Shown here: piece by piece, positions 15,854-25,012 of the stretch
Layout: each line of letters starts with the position of its first letter
Position numbering within the stretch: position 1 is the first letter of the stretch
Origin: Dysgonomonas sp. UBA5412
Lineage (GTDB): Bacteria; Bacteroidota; Bacteroidia; Bacteroidales; Dysgonomonadaceae
Length of the DNA: 64,000 nt
NCBI GenBank assembly: GCA_002409595.1
Contig: DHNQ01000003.1
Location: forward strand, 1 to 64,000
Reading direction: 5' to 3'
Notes under the pieces: generated by a model
Database searches by the model: none
What the model was told of the DNA's origin: nothing
The model's input: the letters and a program-made list of their open reading frames with translations, nothing else
Program-made: the position numbers and the translations under genes

Positions 15854-17587
15854 ATGTTACATGAATTTACACTTTCGAGAGGAAGAGCAATGATTAACTT
15901 TTCTCTAAAATATTGCGATACAAAACAAAAATTACTAAATAGTTATGGATTTCGACGAGTAGTAGAATCTTTTATAAAACAAGAACTTAAAAAAGATGAA
16001 GTTGTTATCTATGATTATTATTTAGAGCACTTTGAAGAAGAAGACGATTTGATCAATTCTTTGATTGAAGTTTTTAAACTTCTTACAGTTTTTGATATAA
16101 AAGAAGTTGTTTCTGTAAATAATAAATATTCCATCTTTTTTAAAGATAAAGACCTCTTTATTGAAGTTACAGAACTCTTAATGGCATATTGGAAAAGGTT
16201 GGAACGCTATACAATCGTAAGAAACAATCGCTTAGGCGATGGTCTTCAGAACGTACGTTTCATTCAGGCTAACGATATGTTTAACGAGTTGATTCTATCT
16301 ACGATACATCGGATACAAGCTACTGTAAACGGACGGGAATCTCGTATCTATCGTCAGTCGACAGCCGGAGCTAATGCCGGATTGACGCTTAATAATGTGA
16401 ATTGGAACTGTCCGGTAGAATATAAGGGACTTGCTCCCATACCATTTATCAGTACAGTTGTATTTCAGCCACCATATATATCATACACAAAGAGGAATAC
16501 TCGCGATGGTATATTTCAGGAGCATCAACAAAATCCTCTTGAAAATATAGTTTTGAACGAAGACGATTGGTTTGTATTTCCTGTCAAAGTTGGAAGTTTA
16601 CTAACATTTGTCTATTTTCACAAAGATTTTATGGTACACGGTATAGGTTTAGCTAATCTTTTTGAAATAGCCACAGAGAATGAATATATCGGCAAAAAAC
16701 CTGATATGATATATGTATTCGGATATCCGGATGGATTTGAAGAAAAACGCACTTTCTATTATAAAGATAAGAAGAATGACATCCTTATCGGATATGCCAA
16801 CTATTGCGATGATATCGACTATTTCGGATATATGAAGAAAATGTTGTTGACATTACATAATGTGAAACAAATAGAAAATAAATGTTTACCGATACATGGT
16901 GCTATGGTAAATATTGAACTTCGTAATGGAAAAGAAGCTAATATCATTATCATGGGAGATAGTGGAGCCGGTAAATCTGAGAGTCTTGAGGCGTTCCGTA
17001 CGTTGAATGAAAACTATATACGTCATATGCGTGTAATATTTGATGATATGGGCTTCTTGAAGAAAGAAGAAGACGGCACTATAAAGGCATATGGTACAGA
17101 GATTGGAGCGTTTGTTCGTGTCGATGACCTTGATCCGGCTTATGCTTTCGAACAACTGGATAAAGGCGTATATACCAATATGGATCAGGTGAACGCACGC
17201 GTAACTATTCCTATTTCTACATACGAAATCATTTCGAGAGGATATCCTGTCGATTATTTCCTTTATGCCAACAATTATGCTGAGGCTGACAAAAAAATAT
17301 CATTGTATGATGATTTAGAGAAAGCAATTCCGGTATTTGAAGACGGTGCGCGTAAGGCAAAAGGAACTACAACTGAAAAAGGCTTAGTGAAGTCTTATTT
17401 TGCCAATCCTTTCGGCCCGGTTCAAGAGCGTAAACAAACAGAAGTGCTTGTACGTTCATATTTTAAAGATATGAAGAACGCCGGAACAAAAATTGGAGAG
17501 ATCCATACATCATTAGCTATTGAAGGAAAAACAAAAGATGGTCCCCGTGAAGCTGCTGAAGAGTTGTTCACTTTGATCAACCAATAA
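15854..17587 (+). CDS. PEPCK/HPr-kinase-like P-loop protein of unknown role
   Basis: 577 residues, no signal peptide or membrane segment. The clear motif is the P-loop GDSGAGKSE (368-376), preceded by LPIHGAMVNIEL (345-356) and followed by the acidic pair in RVIFDDMGF (393-401). This arrangement is typical of the fold shared by ATP-dependent PEP carboxykinase and HPr kinase/phosphorylase. The P-loop reads like HPr kinase (SGxGKSE), not like true PEPCK (GLSGTGKTT), and the N-terminal ~340 residues match neither in a way I recognise. Homologues in Bacteroidales are often labelled PEP carboxykinase; I doubt that activity. It may be a protein or small-molecule kinase. It is a single gene ahead of a GH3 gene, with a terminator between them. 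Confidence 0.72.
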   Translation: MLHEFTLSRGRAMINFSLKYCDTKQKLLNSYGFRRVVESFIKQELKKDEVVIYDYYLEHFEEEDDLINSLIEVFKLLTVFDIKEVVSVNNKYSIFFKDKDLFIEVTELLMAYWKRLERYTIVRNNRLGDGLQNVRFIQANDMFNELILSTIHRIQATVNGRESRIYRQSTAGANAGLTLNNVNWNCPVEYKGLAPIPFISTVVFQPPYISYTKRNTRDGIFQEHQQNPLENIVLNEDDWFVFPVKVGSLLTFVYFHKDFMVHGIGLANLFEIATENEYIGKKPDMIYVFGYPDGFEEKRTFYYKDKKNDILIGYANYCDDIDYFGYMKKMLLTLHNVKQIENKCLPIHGAMVNIELRNGKEANIIIMGDSGAGKSESLEAFRTLNENYIRHMRVIFDDMGFLKKEEDGTIKAYGTEIGAFVRVDDLDPAYAFEQLDKGVYTNMDQVNARVTIPISTYEIISRGYPVDYFLYANNYAEADKKISLYDDLEKAIPVFEDGARKAKGTTTEKGLVKSYFANPFGPVQERKQTEVLVRSYFKDMKNAGTKIGEIHTSLAIEGKTKDGPREAAEELFTLINQ

Positions 17588-17603
17588 TATAGCAAAAATA
17601 TAT

Positions 17604-17635
17604 TTGAGGCCTCTTATTTATTTAAGGGGCTTCAA
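17604..17635 (+). terminator. Probable terminator before the GH3 gene
   Basis: TTGAGGCCTC and GGGGCTTCAA pair over ten bases with two G-T pairs, followed by an AT-rich tract. Confidence 0.55.
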
Positions 17636-17670
17636 TATTTTATATTTATAACCTGAAAAACTAGTATACT

Positions 17671-19884
17671 ATGAAAATTAAAAGAAACCTTTTATCGTTT
17701 TTTTGTGTATGCCTTATTCTACCATTGTATTCCCAATCAAATTATCTATTTACAGATACCAAATTGCCTATATCCAAGCGAGTGGAGGACTTGGTAAGCC
17801 GTTTGACATTAGAAGAGAAAGTAGCTCAGATGTTAAATAATGCTCCGGCAGTCCAACGACTTGGAATCCCTGCCTATAATTGGTGGAATGAATGTCTGCA
17901 TGGAATAGCAAGAACAGATTATAAGGTTACTGTATTTCCTCAGGCAATTGGTATGGCTGCCAGTTGGAATCCTATATTATTAAAAGATGTAGCAACCGCC
18001 ATCTCAGATGAAGGACGTGCAATATACCACGATTCGTCGTCGAAAGGAAATCGTGCAATTTATCACGGATTGACATATTGGACACCCAATATTAATATTT
18101 TTAGAGATCCGCGTTGGGGCAGAGGGCAGGAAACGTATGGTGAAGATCCTTTCCTGACAGGGAGGATGGGAAAAGCTTTTGTGGCAGGAATACAAGGCGA
18201 TGACCCTAAATATCTTAAAGCTGCTGCATGCGCTAAGCATTATGCTGTACATAGCGGTCCTGAAAATACGCGACATTCATTCAATACTTTTGTTACTACT
18301 TACGATTTGTGGGACACCTATCTACCTGCTTTTAGAGATTTGGTAGTAGATGCCAAAGTTGCGGGTGTTATGTGTGCCTATAATGCTTACAGTGGGCAAC
18401 CATGCTGCGGCAATAATCTTTTGATGCAGGAAATACTGAGAGATAAATGGAATTTTACGGGATACGTGACCTCTGACTGTGGCGCAATAGATGATTTTTA
18501 TAATTATCATAAAACTCACTCTGATGCTAAATCTGCAGCAGCCGATGCAATATTTCACGGCACAGACCTCGATTGTGGAACGGAGGCATACAAAGCCCTG
18601 ATGGAGGCTGTAAATAGTGGATTGGTGAAAGAATCTCAGATAGATGAATCTCTTAGACGCTTATTTACAATTCGTTTTCGATTAGGTATGTTCGATCCAC
18701 AACAAGATGTTAAATATTCATCAATACCTTTATCTGTATTAGAATCTCAAAAACATAAAGATTTGTCTTTGCAAATAGCGAGAGAATCTATTGTTTTATT
18801 GAAAAATGAAAATAACACATTACCATTAAGTAAGAAACTAAAAAAAGTAGCTGTCATAGGACCTAATGCTAACAATGAGGCTTCTGTTTTGGGTAATTAC
18901 AACGGATTTCCAAGTGTTGTAAATACTCCATATAAGTCGATTAAAGAAAAATTGCAAAAAGCAGATGTTGTTTATGAAAAAGGAGTTGACTTTGTAGCCT
19001 CTGTTGAAGATAATAAACAAAATATTTCGGATCTGATCGAACGACTAAAAGACAGGGACATTGTTATTTTTGTAGGAGGTATCAGTCCCGAATTAGAAGG
19101 AGAAGAATTACAAATAAAGTTGGAAGGCTTCAGAGGTGGAGATCGTACGTCTATATCCCTACCTAAGGTGCAGACAGCTTTAATGCAAGCGTTGAAGGCT
19201 GCTAATATTCCGACAGTTTTTGTTATGATGACCGGCAGCGCTATTGCTACCCCGTGGGAATCTGAGAATATTCCGGCTATACTGAATGCCTGGTATGGAG
19301 GTCAGGATGCAGGAACGGCAATTGCAGATATATTATTTGGCGACTATAACCCATCAGGTAAGTTGCCTGTTACATTCTATGAGAAAGATAGCGATCTTCC
19401 GGTTTTTAATTCTTATGAAATGAAAACACGTACATACCGTTATTTTGACGGAGAGGTATTATATCCTTTTGGATATGGTCTGAGTTATACCGATTTTGAA
19501 TATAGCGATCTACAATTACCATCTACAATGAATACGAATGATAATGTAGAAATCAGTGTAAAGGTGAAGAACATCGGAAAAATGGCAGGAGAAGAAGTTG
19601 TACAACTTTATTTGTCGTATCCGGCAGAAAAGAATAATAAGCCTTTGTATGCTTTGAAAAGCTTTGAACGTATCTCTCTCAAGCCAGACGAAAGCAAAAC
19701 TATCCGATTGAAGCTATCTTCCAGAGAATTAGGTTTGGTTGATATGGACGGAATATTAAAAGTAACGGAAGGCCGTCGCGAAATATATGTGGGAGGCAGT
19801 AGCCCTTCTAAGACAAAAGCAAAACATTTACCGATAATAAAGAAAGGTTTCGATATAGTAGGCGAAACCCACATTGTTGATTAA
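17671..19884 (+). CDS. Glycoside hydrolase family 3 (beta-xylosidase/beta-glucosidase type)
   Basis: 737-residue exported exo-glycosidase that removes terminal beta-linked sugars. It has a signal peptide (1-21, PLYSQS). The (beta/alpha)8 domain has RDPRWGRGQETYGEDP and the nucleophile Asp269 in YVTSDCGAID. Next come the alpha/beta sandwich (about 385-590) and a C-terminal fibronectin-III-like domain (about 640-735, EEVVQLYLSYPAEKNNKPLY). The CAYNAYSGQPCCGN loop and the SDCGAI motif are those of the beta-xylosidase-like GH3 branch, so xylo-oligosaccharides are a plausible substrate, but beta-glucosidase cannot be excluded. No SusC/SusD is directly adjacent. A terminator follows. Confidence 0.88.
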   Translation: MKIKRNLLSFFCVCLILPLYSQSNYLFTDTKLPISKRVEDLVSRLTLEEKVAQMLNNAPAVQRLGIPAYNWWNECLHGIARTDYKVTVFPQAIGMAASWNPILLKDVATAISDEGRAIYHDSSSKGNRAIYHGLTYWTPNINIFRDPRWGRGQETYGEDPFLTGRMGKAFVAGIQGDDPKYLKAAACAKHYAVHSGPENTRHSFNTFVTTYDLWDTYLPAFRDLVVDAKVAGVMCAYNAYSGQPCCGNNLLMQEILRDKWNFTGYVTSDCGAIDDFYNYHKTHSDAKSAAADAIFHGTDLDCGTEAYKALMEAVNSGLVKESQIDESLRRLFTIRFRLGMFDPQQDVKYSSIPLSVLESQKHKDLSLQIARESIVLLKNENNTLPLSKKLKKVAVIGPNANNEASVLGNYNGFPSVVNTPYKSIKEKLQKADVVYEKGVDFVASVEDNKQNISDLIERLKDRDIVIFVGGISPELEGEELQIKLEGFRGGDRTSISLPKVQTALMQALKAANIPTVFVMMTGSAIATPWESENIPAILNAWYGGQDAGTAIADILFGDYNPSGKLPVTFYEKDSDLPVFNSYEMKTRTYRYFDGEVLYPFGYGLSYTDFEYSDLQLPSTMNTNDNVEISVKVKNIGKMAGEEVVQLYLSYPAEKNNKPLYALKSFERISLKPDESKTIRLKLSSRELGLVDMDGILKVTEGRREIYVGGSSPSKTKAKHLPIIKKGFDIVGETHIVD

Positions 19885-19888
19885 TTAG

Positions 19889-19923
19889 AATATCCCCTCG
19901 ATTACAAATATTGAGGGGATATT
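19889..19923. terminator. Bidirectional terminator
   Basis: AATATCCCCTC and GAGGGGATATT, perfect 11-base arms between the GH3 gene and the convergent antiporter gene. Confidence 0.82.
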
Positions 19924-19944
19924 TTCTTATTATTATACTTTCAT

Positions 19945-21273
19945 TTATATAACAGATTTTTCTTGATCTATCTTCATTTCATTGTTTTCAATCTTTAACC
20001 ATTTGATTAATAAAGGTAAGCCAAGACCTTGTATAACAAGCATTAGTATTACCACCAGAACCGTGAGAAATATAATACTGTTTCGTTGTTCAAATACCTC
20101 TCCATTATCCATCGTCATGGGTAGAGCAATTGCCGTTGCCACAGAAACAATACCTCGCATTCCTGACCAACCGATTATTAAAGCATCTTTCCATGTAATC
20201 GACTTTACTTCCTTTATTCTTTTCATATATCGAGGAGATAATTTCTTATTATAATGATCGTTCTGAGCAATAGAAACTATCTTGTCTAATTTAAATTTAT
20301 GTCGAAAGATAATAACGATTCGGATAAAGAGTGCGATAGCGAATATAGCAAAGGCACTTATGACGAGAGGTATTATAGACGAATGAGGAATTTCTTTCAA
20401 TACTTGAGGAAACTCCAATCCTATAAGTATAAAAACAAGCCCGCTAAGCAGATATATAAGTGTAGCCCATACCGATTTTTCCTGTACACGAGTAACGTCT
20501 GACAGTAGTTTATTCTTATGAATTTCTTTTGCTATTAAAATTCCCATAAATACAACAGCCAATACTCCGGATACGTGAAATTCTTCTGCTAGTTGATAAC
20601 AAAAAAACGGTAAGATGAGATTGAAAGAGACAATCGCAGTGCTTTCCATTTTTACTTTAGAAACAATATAATTAAAAAACATGGCAATAAGTCCCCCGAC
20701 CAAACAGCCTCCTAAAATAGTAACAACAAATTCTAGTCCGGCACTCCTGATTGAAAATATTCCTCCGGTAGCGACCCCCAAAGCAACTCTGTAAGCTGTA
20801 AGGGCTGAAGCATCATTTATTAAACTTTCCCCTTCAAGAATCGTATTGGTTCGGTGAGATAGATTTAAACTTTTCGTGATTCCCGAAGCGGCTACTGCAT
20901 CGGGAGGAGATAGTATAGCCCCAATAACGAAAGCCATCGACCACGATATGTCCGGTATAAGGAATCGCGTAACTAAAGCTATTGCAGTCATAGATATAAA
21001 AACCAATGTGACAGCCATCATAGATATAGTCTGAAAATTGGCTTTAAATTCTTTAAAAGGCATATTGACTGCTGCATCATATAGAAGTGGAGGCAGAAAT
21101 ATCAAGAAAACAACATCAGGATCAATTGGAACATAATGGATGCCCGGAACAAATCCGACAAGGATGCCCGATACCATCAATAATACAGGATAAGGTATTT
21201 TTATCTTAGGGGCAATGGCTGAAAGAGCGATTGCGATTGCCAATAAAAAAAGAATAGCATGGTAGTATTGCAT
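19945..21273 (-). CDS. Na+/H+ antiporter (CPA1 family)
   Basis: 442-residue inner-membrane cation/proton antiporter with about 12 hydrophobic helices. It contains the CPA1 hallmarks PPLLYDAAVNMP (helix 3-4), ILSPPDAVAAS (the ion-binding DA pair) and LEGESLINDASALTAYR. GWSGMRGIVSVATAIALP is the conserved helix near the end. I choose ATG 21273 (MQYYHAILFLL) over the in-frame TTG two codons upstream. It probably serves pH and sodium homeostasis. It is divergent from the hydrolase gene at 21367. Confidence 0.9.
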   Translation of the reverse strand: MQYYHAILFLLAIAIALSAIAPKIKIPYPVLLMVSGILVGFVPGIHYVPIDPDVVFLIFLPPLLYDAAVNMPFKEFKANFQTISMMAVTLVFISMTAIALVTRFLIPDISWSMAFVIGAILSPPDAVAASGITKSLNLSHRTNTILEGESLINDASALTAYRVALGVATGGIFSIRSAGLEFVVTILGGCLVGGLIAMFFNYIVSKVKMESTAIVSFNLILPFFCYQLAEEFHVSGVLAVVFMGILIAKEIHKNKLLSDVTRVQEKSVWATLIYLLSGLVFILIGLEFPQVLKEIPHSSIIPLVISAFAIFAIALFIRIVIIFRHKFKLDKIVSIAQNDHYNKKLSPRYMKRIKEVKSITWKDALIIGWSGMRGIVSVATAIALPMTMDNGEVFEQRNSIIFLTVLVVILMLVIQGLGLPLLIKWLKIENNEMKIDQEKSVI

Positions 21274-21366
21274 ATACAAATAATATCTATAAATTTGGAT
21301 ATAAAGATAATTATAAAAAAAAGAAACATTTTTAAAACCTTAGAAAAGGTACTATTTGCATTGGCT

Positions 21367-22329
21367 ATGAAAAAAATATTATTGTTACTTACATTAGGAA
21401 TATTAAGCTGTTCCTTGTCTGCCCAATTTTTGATAAATGAAGAACCTATTGTTTTAAATCTTAAGACTATAAATATATACGGTACTTTGAGAGTACCTGT
21501 AGCCAAGTCGAAAATACCTTTAGCTATAATTATAGCCGGATCAGGACCTACGGATAGAAATGGAAATCAGCCATCTTTACAAAATAATTCGTTAAAACTT
21601 TTATCCGAAGCTTTATATGCCAACGGCATTGCTACACTTTGCTTTGATAAAAGAGGAATAGGTGAAAGTAAAAACGATAGCTTACAAGAATCAGATTTGC
21701 GTTTCGAAGATTATATTGATGATGTTAGGCAATGGGTCACTTTATTATCTAAAGATAATCGTATCTCTTCTATTTCAATTATTGGTCATAGTGAAGGTTC
21801 ACTTATTGGTATTATTGCTTCTGAGAATAACAATCAGGTATCAAAATTTGTATCTATTGCCGGAGTTGCTGAACCTGCATCCATGATTTTAAAATCTCAA
21901 TTAAGTACACAATTGGCAGGGCAACCCCAAATGGTAAAAGATCAAATCTTCTCCTATATTGATCAATTGGAAAAAGGAGAGCTTATTAAAGATGTTCCGG
22001 CTTCACTCTTTTCTCTTTTTCGCCCAAGTGTACAACCTTATATGATTTCATGGTTTAAGTACGATCCCCAAAAAGAAATAGCCAAATTATCTATTCCAAT
22101 TTTAATTATTCAGGGAACAACAGATCTTCAAGTCTCCGTTAATAATGCCGTACTGTTAGTAAATGCAAATACTAAAGCTGAGAAGGTCGTTATTGAAAAT
22201 ATGAATCATGTGATGAAAGACTCCCAAAGTCAGGATATGCAAACACAATTTGCTGAAACATATAATAATCCAACGAAACCAATAGACTCTATCTTGATAG
22301 ATAAAATTGTGGATTTTATAAAAAAATAA
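21367..22329 (+). CDS. Exported alpha/beta hydrolase (serine esterase/peptidase family)
   Basis: 320-residue protein with a signal peptide (about 1-19, CSLSAQF) and an alpha/beta-hydrolase fold. It shows the oxyanion region IIAGSGPTDRNGN, nucleophile serine in GHSEGS, the acid Asp in QGTTDLQV and the His in ENMNHVMK. The start ATG 21367 directly precedes the signal peptide; the longer open frame from 21259 would overlap the divergent antiporter gene. The substrate is unknown: homologues are annotated as acyl esterases or serine aminopeptidases (S33-like). Confidence 0.85.
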   Translation: MKKILLLLTLGILSCSLSAQFLINEEPIVLNLKTINIYGTLRVPVAKSKIPLAIIIAGSGPTDRNGNQPSLQNNSLKLLSEALYANGIATLCFDKRGIGESKNDSLQESDLRFEDYIDDVRQWVTLLSKDNRISSISIIGHSEGSLIGIIASENNNQVSKFVSIAGVAEPASMILKSQLSTQLAGQPQMVKDQIFSYIDQLEKGELIKDVPASLFSLFRPSVQPYMISWFKYDPQKEIAKLSIPILIIQGTTDLQVSVNNAVLLVNANTKAEKVVIENMNHVMKDSQSQDMQTQFAETYNNPTKPIDSILIDKIVDFIKK

Positions 22330-22368
22330 AAAATCGTTTTAATCATATTACAAGTTTACTTTATACGG

Positions 22369-22400
22369 TTTGAATTAATTCTTTTTTTTAAGTTCCTTTG
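22369..22400 (+). promoter_or_regulatory. Promoter of the MFS gene
   Basis: TTTG (22369-22372), 20 bases, then TTCCTTTG (22393-22400, one mismatch to TANNTTTG). This is the spacing of the Bacteroidetes housekeeping promoter, 28 bases before the ATG. Confidence 0.5.
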
Positions 22401-22428
22401 TGCCCCGTAAATAAAGAGGGTGTTATAT

Positions 22429-23598
22429 ATGAAAAAGGGACTGTGTGCTTTGGCTTTAGGTACATTTGGCTTAGGAGTTGCCGAATTTGTTATGATGGGT
22501 ATTCTGCCGGATATTGCATCCGATATGAATATTTCAATCACTCAAGCAGGGCATTTTATATCTGCCTATGCACTAGGTGTTTGTACCGGTGCGCCTTTGA
22601 TCGCTATTATTGCAAAAGATTGGCCTTTACGGAAAATTTTAGTTGCCTTGATGATTATCTTCGTCATAGGGAATACGTTAATCTCTGCATTTCCTAATTA
22701 TTGGATTGCCCTTTTTGCCCGATTTATTACAGGGTTGCCTCACGGTTCTTTTTTTGGAGTAGGAGCTATTGTTGCCAATCGTTTGGCAAAAGAAGGAAAG
22801 GGTACATCTGCCGTGTCGATGATGGTTATGGGTATGACAATAGCTAATCTGGTAGGTGTACCTATCTGTAACTTCTTAGGGCATCATTACTCTTGGCGCT
22901 TAATCTTTATTTTTGCTGCTGTATGGGGTGTTGTTACAATCTTCTTTATTCAACGATGGATACCGGAATTATCTCCGTTACCTAAAACTAAGATAAAGGG
23001 TATGTTTGCTTTTCTTAAACATCCTGAACCATGGCTCTTACTTATTGCGACAGCATTGGCCAATGGGGGGGTGTTCTGTTGGTATAGTTATGTTAATCCG
23101 TTGATGACAGATGTCTCAGGATTCAAAGCTGAAATGATACCATTCTTAATGGTCTTGTCAGGGGCAAGTATGTGCCTAGGTAATTATTTGGGTGGATTTT
23201 TATCGGACCGATCATCTCCCGGTACAGTTGCAATGTACACACAAGGTGTAATCTTCATATCTTTAGCATTGATTTTTCTCTTTGCATCCAATCCTTTCGC
23301 TTCTGTTGTATTGATGTGTATAACTACAGGATGTTTGTTTGCAGTATCGTCTCCTCAACAACAATTGCTTCTTCAACATTCTAAAGGAGGTGAAATAATG
23401 GGAGGTGCAATGGTGCAACTTGCATTTAATATGGGTAATGCTATAGGGGCATTTGCCGGAGGTTTGGTTCTAAAGAAGAATATAGGAATAGAATATACCG
23501 CCATCACAGGCTCTGTATTTGCATTGTTGGGTATGCTTATGTTGGTATGGTTTAATTATGCTTCACGTATTAAATCTTCTATAAATCATAGACTCTAA
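22429..23598 (+). CDS. MFS efflux transporter (AraJ/sugar-efflux type)
   Basis: 389-residue inner-membrane exporter of the major facilitator superfamily with 12 predicted helices. The N-terminal segment GTFGLGVAEFVMMGILPDIA and the loop FARFITGLPHGSFFGVGAIV are typical of the AraJ/drug-H+ antiporter-1 branch. Start at ATG 22429, which has a purine-rich AGAGGG nine bases upstream; the GTG three codons earlier is less likely. The exported compound cannot be deduced. It is followed by an aldo-keto reductase gene 183 bases downstream, probably a separate transcript. Confidence 0.87.
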   Translation: MKKGLCALALGTFGLGVAEFVMMGILPDIASDMNISITQAGHFISAYALGVCTGAPLIAIIAKDWPLRKILVALMIIFVIGNTLISAFPNYWIALFARFITGLPHGSFFGVGAIVANRLAKEGKGTSAVSMMVMGMTIANLVGVPICNFLGHHYSWRLIFIFAAVWGVVTIFFIQRWIPELSPLPKTKIKGMFAFLKHPEPWLLLIATALANGGVFCWYSYVNPLMTDVSGFKAEMIPFLMVLSGASMCLGNYLGGFLSDRSSPGTVAMYTQGVIFISLALIFLFASNPFASVVLMCITTGCLFAVSSPQQQLLLQHSKGGEIMGGAMVQLAFNMGNAIGAFAGGLVLKKNIGIEYTAITGSVFALLGMLMLVWFNYASRIKSSINHRL

Positions 23599-23781
23599 TT
23601 GATGTGTTGATTTACCACTTTTTTAAGTATTTTTTTATACAAGATTACTTTTGAATTTTTGAGTTTTTTTAATTGAAAAAGACTAGTATTCTAATGTAAT
23701 TTTTATGAACTTGCAAAATAAGCTCTATTATTAAGAACAGAGTACAATAAGATCAAAAGGAACGTATTAAAATTATACTTT

Positions 23782-24726
23782 ATGAAAAAAATTACAATAA
23801 GTAATACTGATCTCGTAGTATCCCGTATCAATTTAGGTGGCAATGTTTTTGGATGGACTTTGGATGAGCAAAAATCATTTGAAATTCTGGATACTTTTCT
23901 TGCTCGTGGTTATAACTTTCTGGATACTGCCGATACTTATCCTTGGTGGGTAAATGGAGTAGGAGGGTTGTCTGAGATTATTATTGGTAAATGGATGAAG
24001 TCGAGAGGAGTTCGAAATCAAATAGTATTAGCGACTAAGGTCGGAGCAGAAAATAAAGAACATCCTTTTGATGTAAGTAGAAAGCATATTTTAGAATCGG
24101 TTGACCAGTCTTTGAAAAGATTGCAGACTGACCATATTGATTTATATTATACACACTTCGATGATGAGAAAACGCCTATTGAAGAAACATTGTCTGCTTA
24201 TGATGAAATTATAAAAGCTGGTAAGGTTCGTTATATAGCTGCGTCTAATATATCTCCAAATAGACTGGAAGAATCATTTGAGGTTGCAAACAAAAATAAC
24301 CTACCTAAATACGTGGCATTGCAACCTCATTATAATCTGGTAGAAAGAACAAGCTATGAGCAAGAATATTTGCCTTTAGTAAATGAACATAATCTTACAG
24401 TATTTCCTTATTGGTCTTTAGCTGCTGGATTTCTTACAGGAAAGTATAGAAATGAGGCTGATTTGAATAAGAGTGTGCGAGGAGAAGACGTTAAAAAGTA
24501 TTTGAATGATGCCGGTTTTAAAGTTTTGGCGGCTTTAGATAAAGTTGCAGCTAAACATAACTGTCAGTTATCCACTGTTTCTTTGGCTTGGTTATTAGCT
24601 CAGCCTCATATAGGAGCTCCTATTGTGAGTGCAACAAGTGACAATCAGTTACAAACATTGTTTGCTGCACCCGAACTGCAACTGGATGCCGAAGATTTGG
24701 ATTTACTGAACAATTCAGATAAATAG
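23782..24726 (+). CDS. Aldo/keto reductase
   Basis: 314-residue NAD(P)H-dependent oxidoreductase with a TIM-barrel fold. The catalytic set is visible: Asp and Tyr in FLDTADTYPWW, Lys in VLATKVGAE and His in YYTHFDDE; ASNISPNRLEE and the C-terminal GAPIVSATSDNQ form the cofactor pocket. It resembles the YajO/general stress AKR group. The physiological substrate is unknown. It lies upstream of an AraC gene on the same strand, with a gap of 286 bases. Confidence 0.88.
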   Translation: MKKITISNTDLVVSRINLGGNVFGWTLDEQKSFEILDTFLARGYNFLDTADTYPWWVNGVGGLSEIIIGKWMKSRGVRNQIVLATKVGAENKEHPFDVSRKHILESVDQSLKRLQTDHIDLYYTHFDDEKTPIEETLSAYDEIIKAGKVRYIAASNISPNRLEESFEVANKNNLPKYVALQPHYNLVERTSYEQEYLPLVNEHNLTVFPYWSLAAGFLTGKYRNEADLNKSVRGEDVKKYLNDAGFKVLAALDKVAAKHNCQLSTVSLAWLLAQPHIGAPIVSATSDNQLQTLFAAPELQLDAEDLDLLNNSDK

Positions 24727-24888
24727 AATCTCGTATATTATTTGTAAATGTATTAAATTATAAGAATCGGGGTAGAAATATAGATCTAGTCCGATTTTCT
24801 TTTCTTGTATAGATAAAATGTTCTGCCCTTCATTTGTATACTGTCTACCATCTCTTGAATACAAATTCAGCTCTTTAGGATATTCCAT
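24715..24888 (-). CDS. Possible small ORF, 57 residues
   Basis: Open frame beginning MEYPKELNLYSRDGRQYTNE, with a balanced, soluble composition. It overlaps the end of the aldo-keto reductase gene antiparallel by 12 bases. I recognise no family and see no good promoter. It may be chance or the remnant of a longer gene. Confidence 0.25.
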   Translation of the reverse strand: MEYPKELNLYSRDGRQYTNEGQNILSIQEKKIGLDLYFYPDSYNLIHLQIIYEILFI

Positions 24889-25012
24889 CTTTAATATACT
24901 TTTCTAAAAAAGCAAAAATGCAATAATAAACCAAATCTGAGAAAAATAATACTATCTTTAATCGGTTAATCTCCAATGTCAATGAATGTCTGAAAATGTA
25001 AGGCGTAATATT

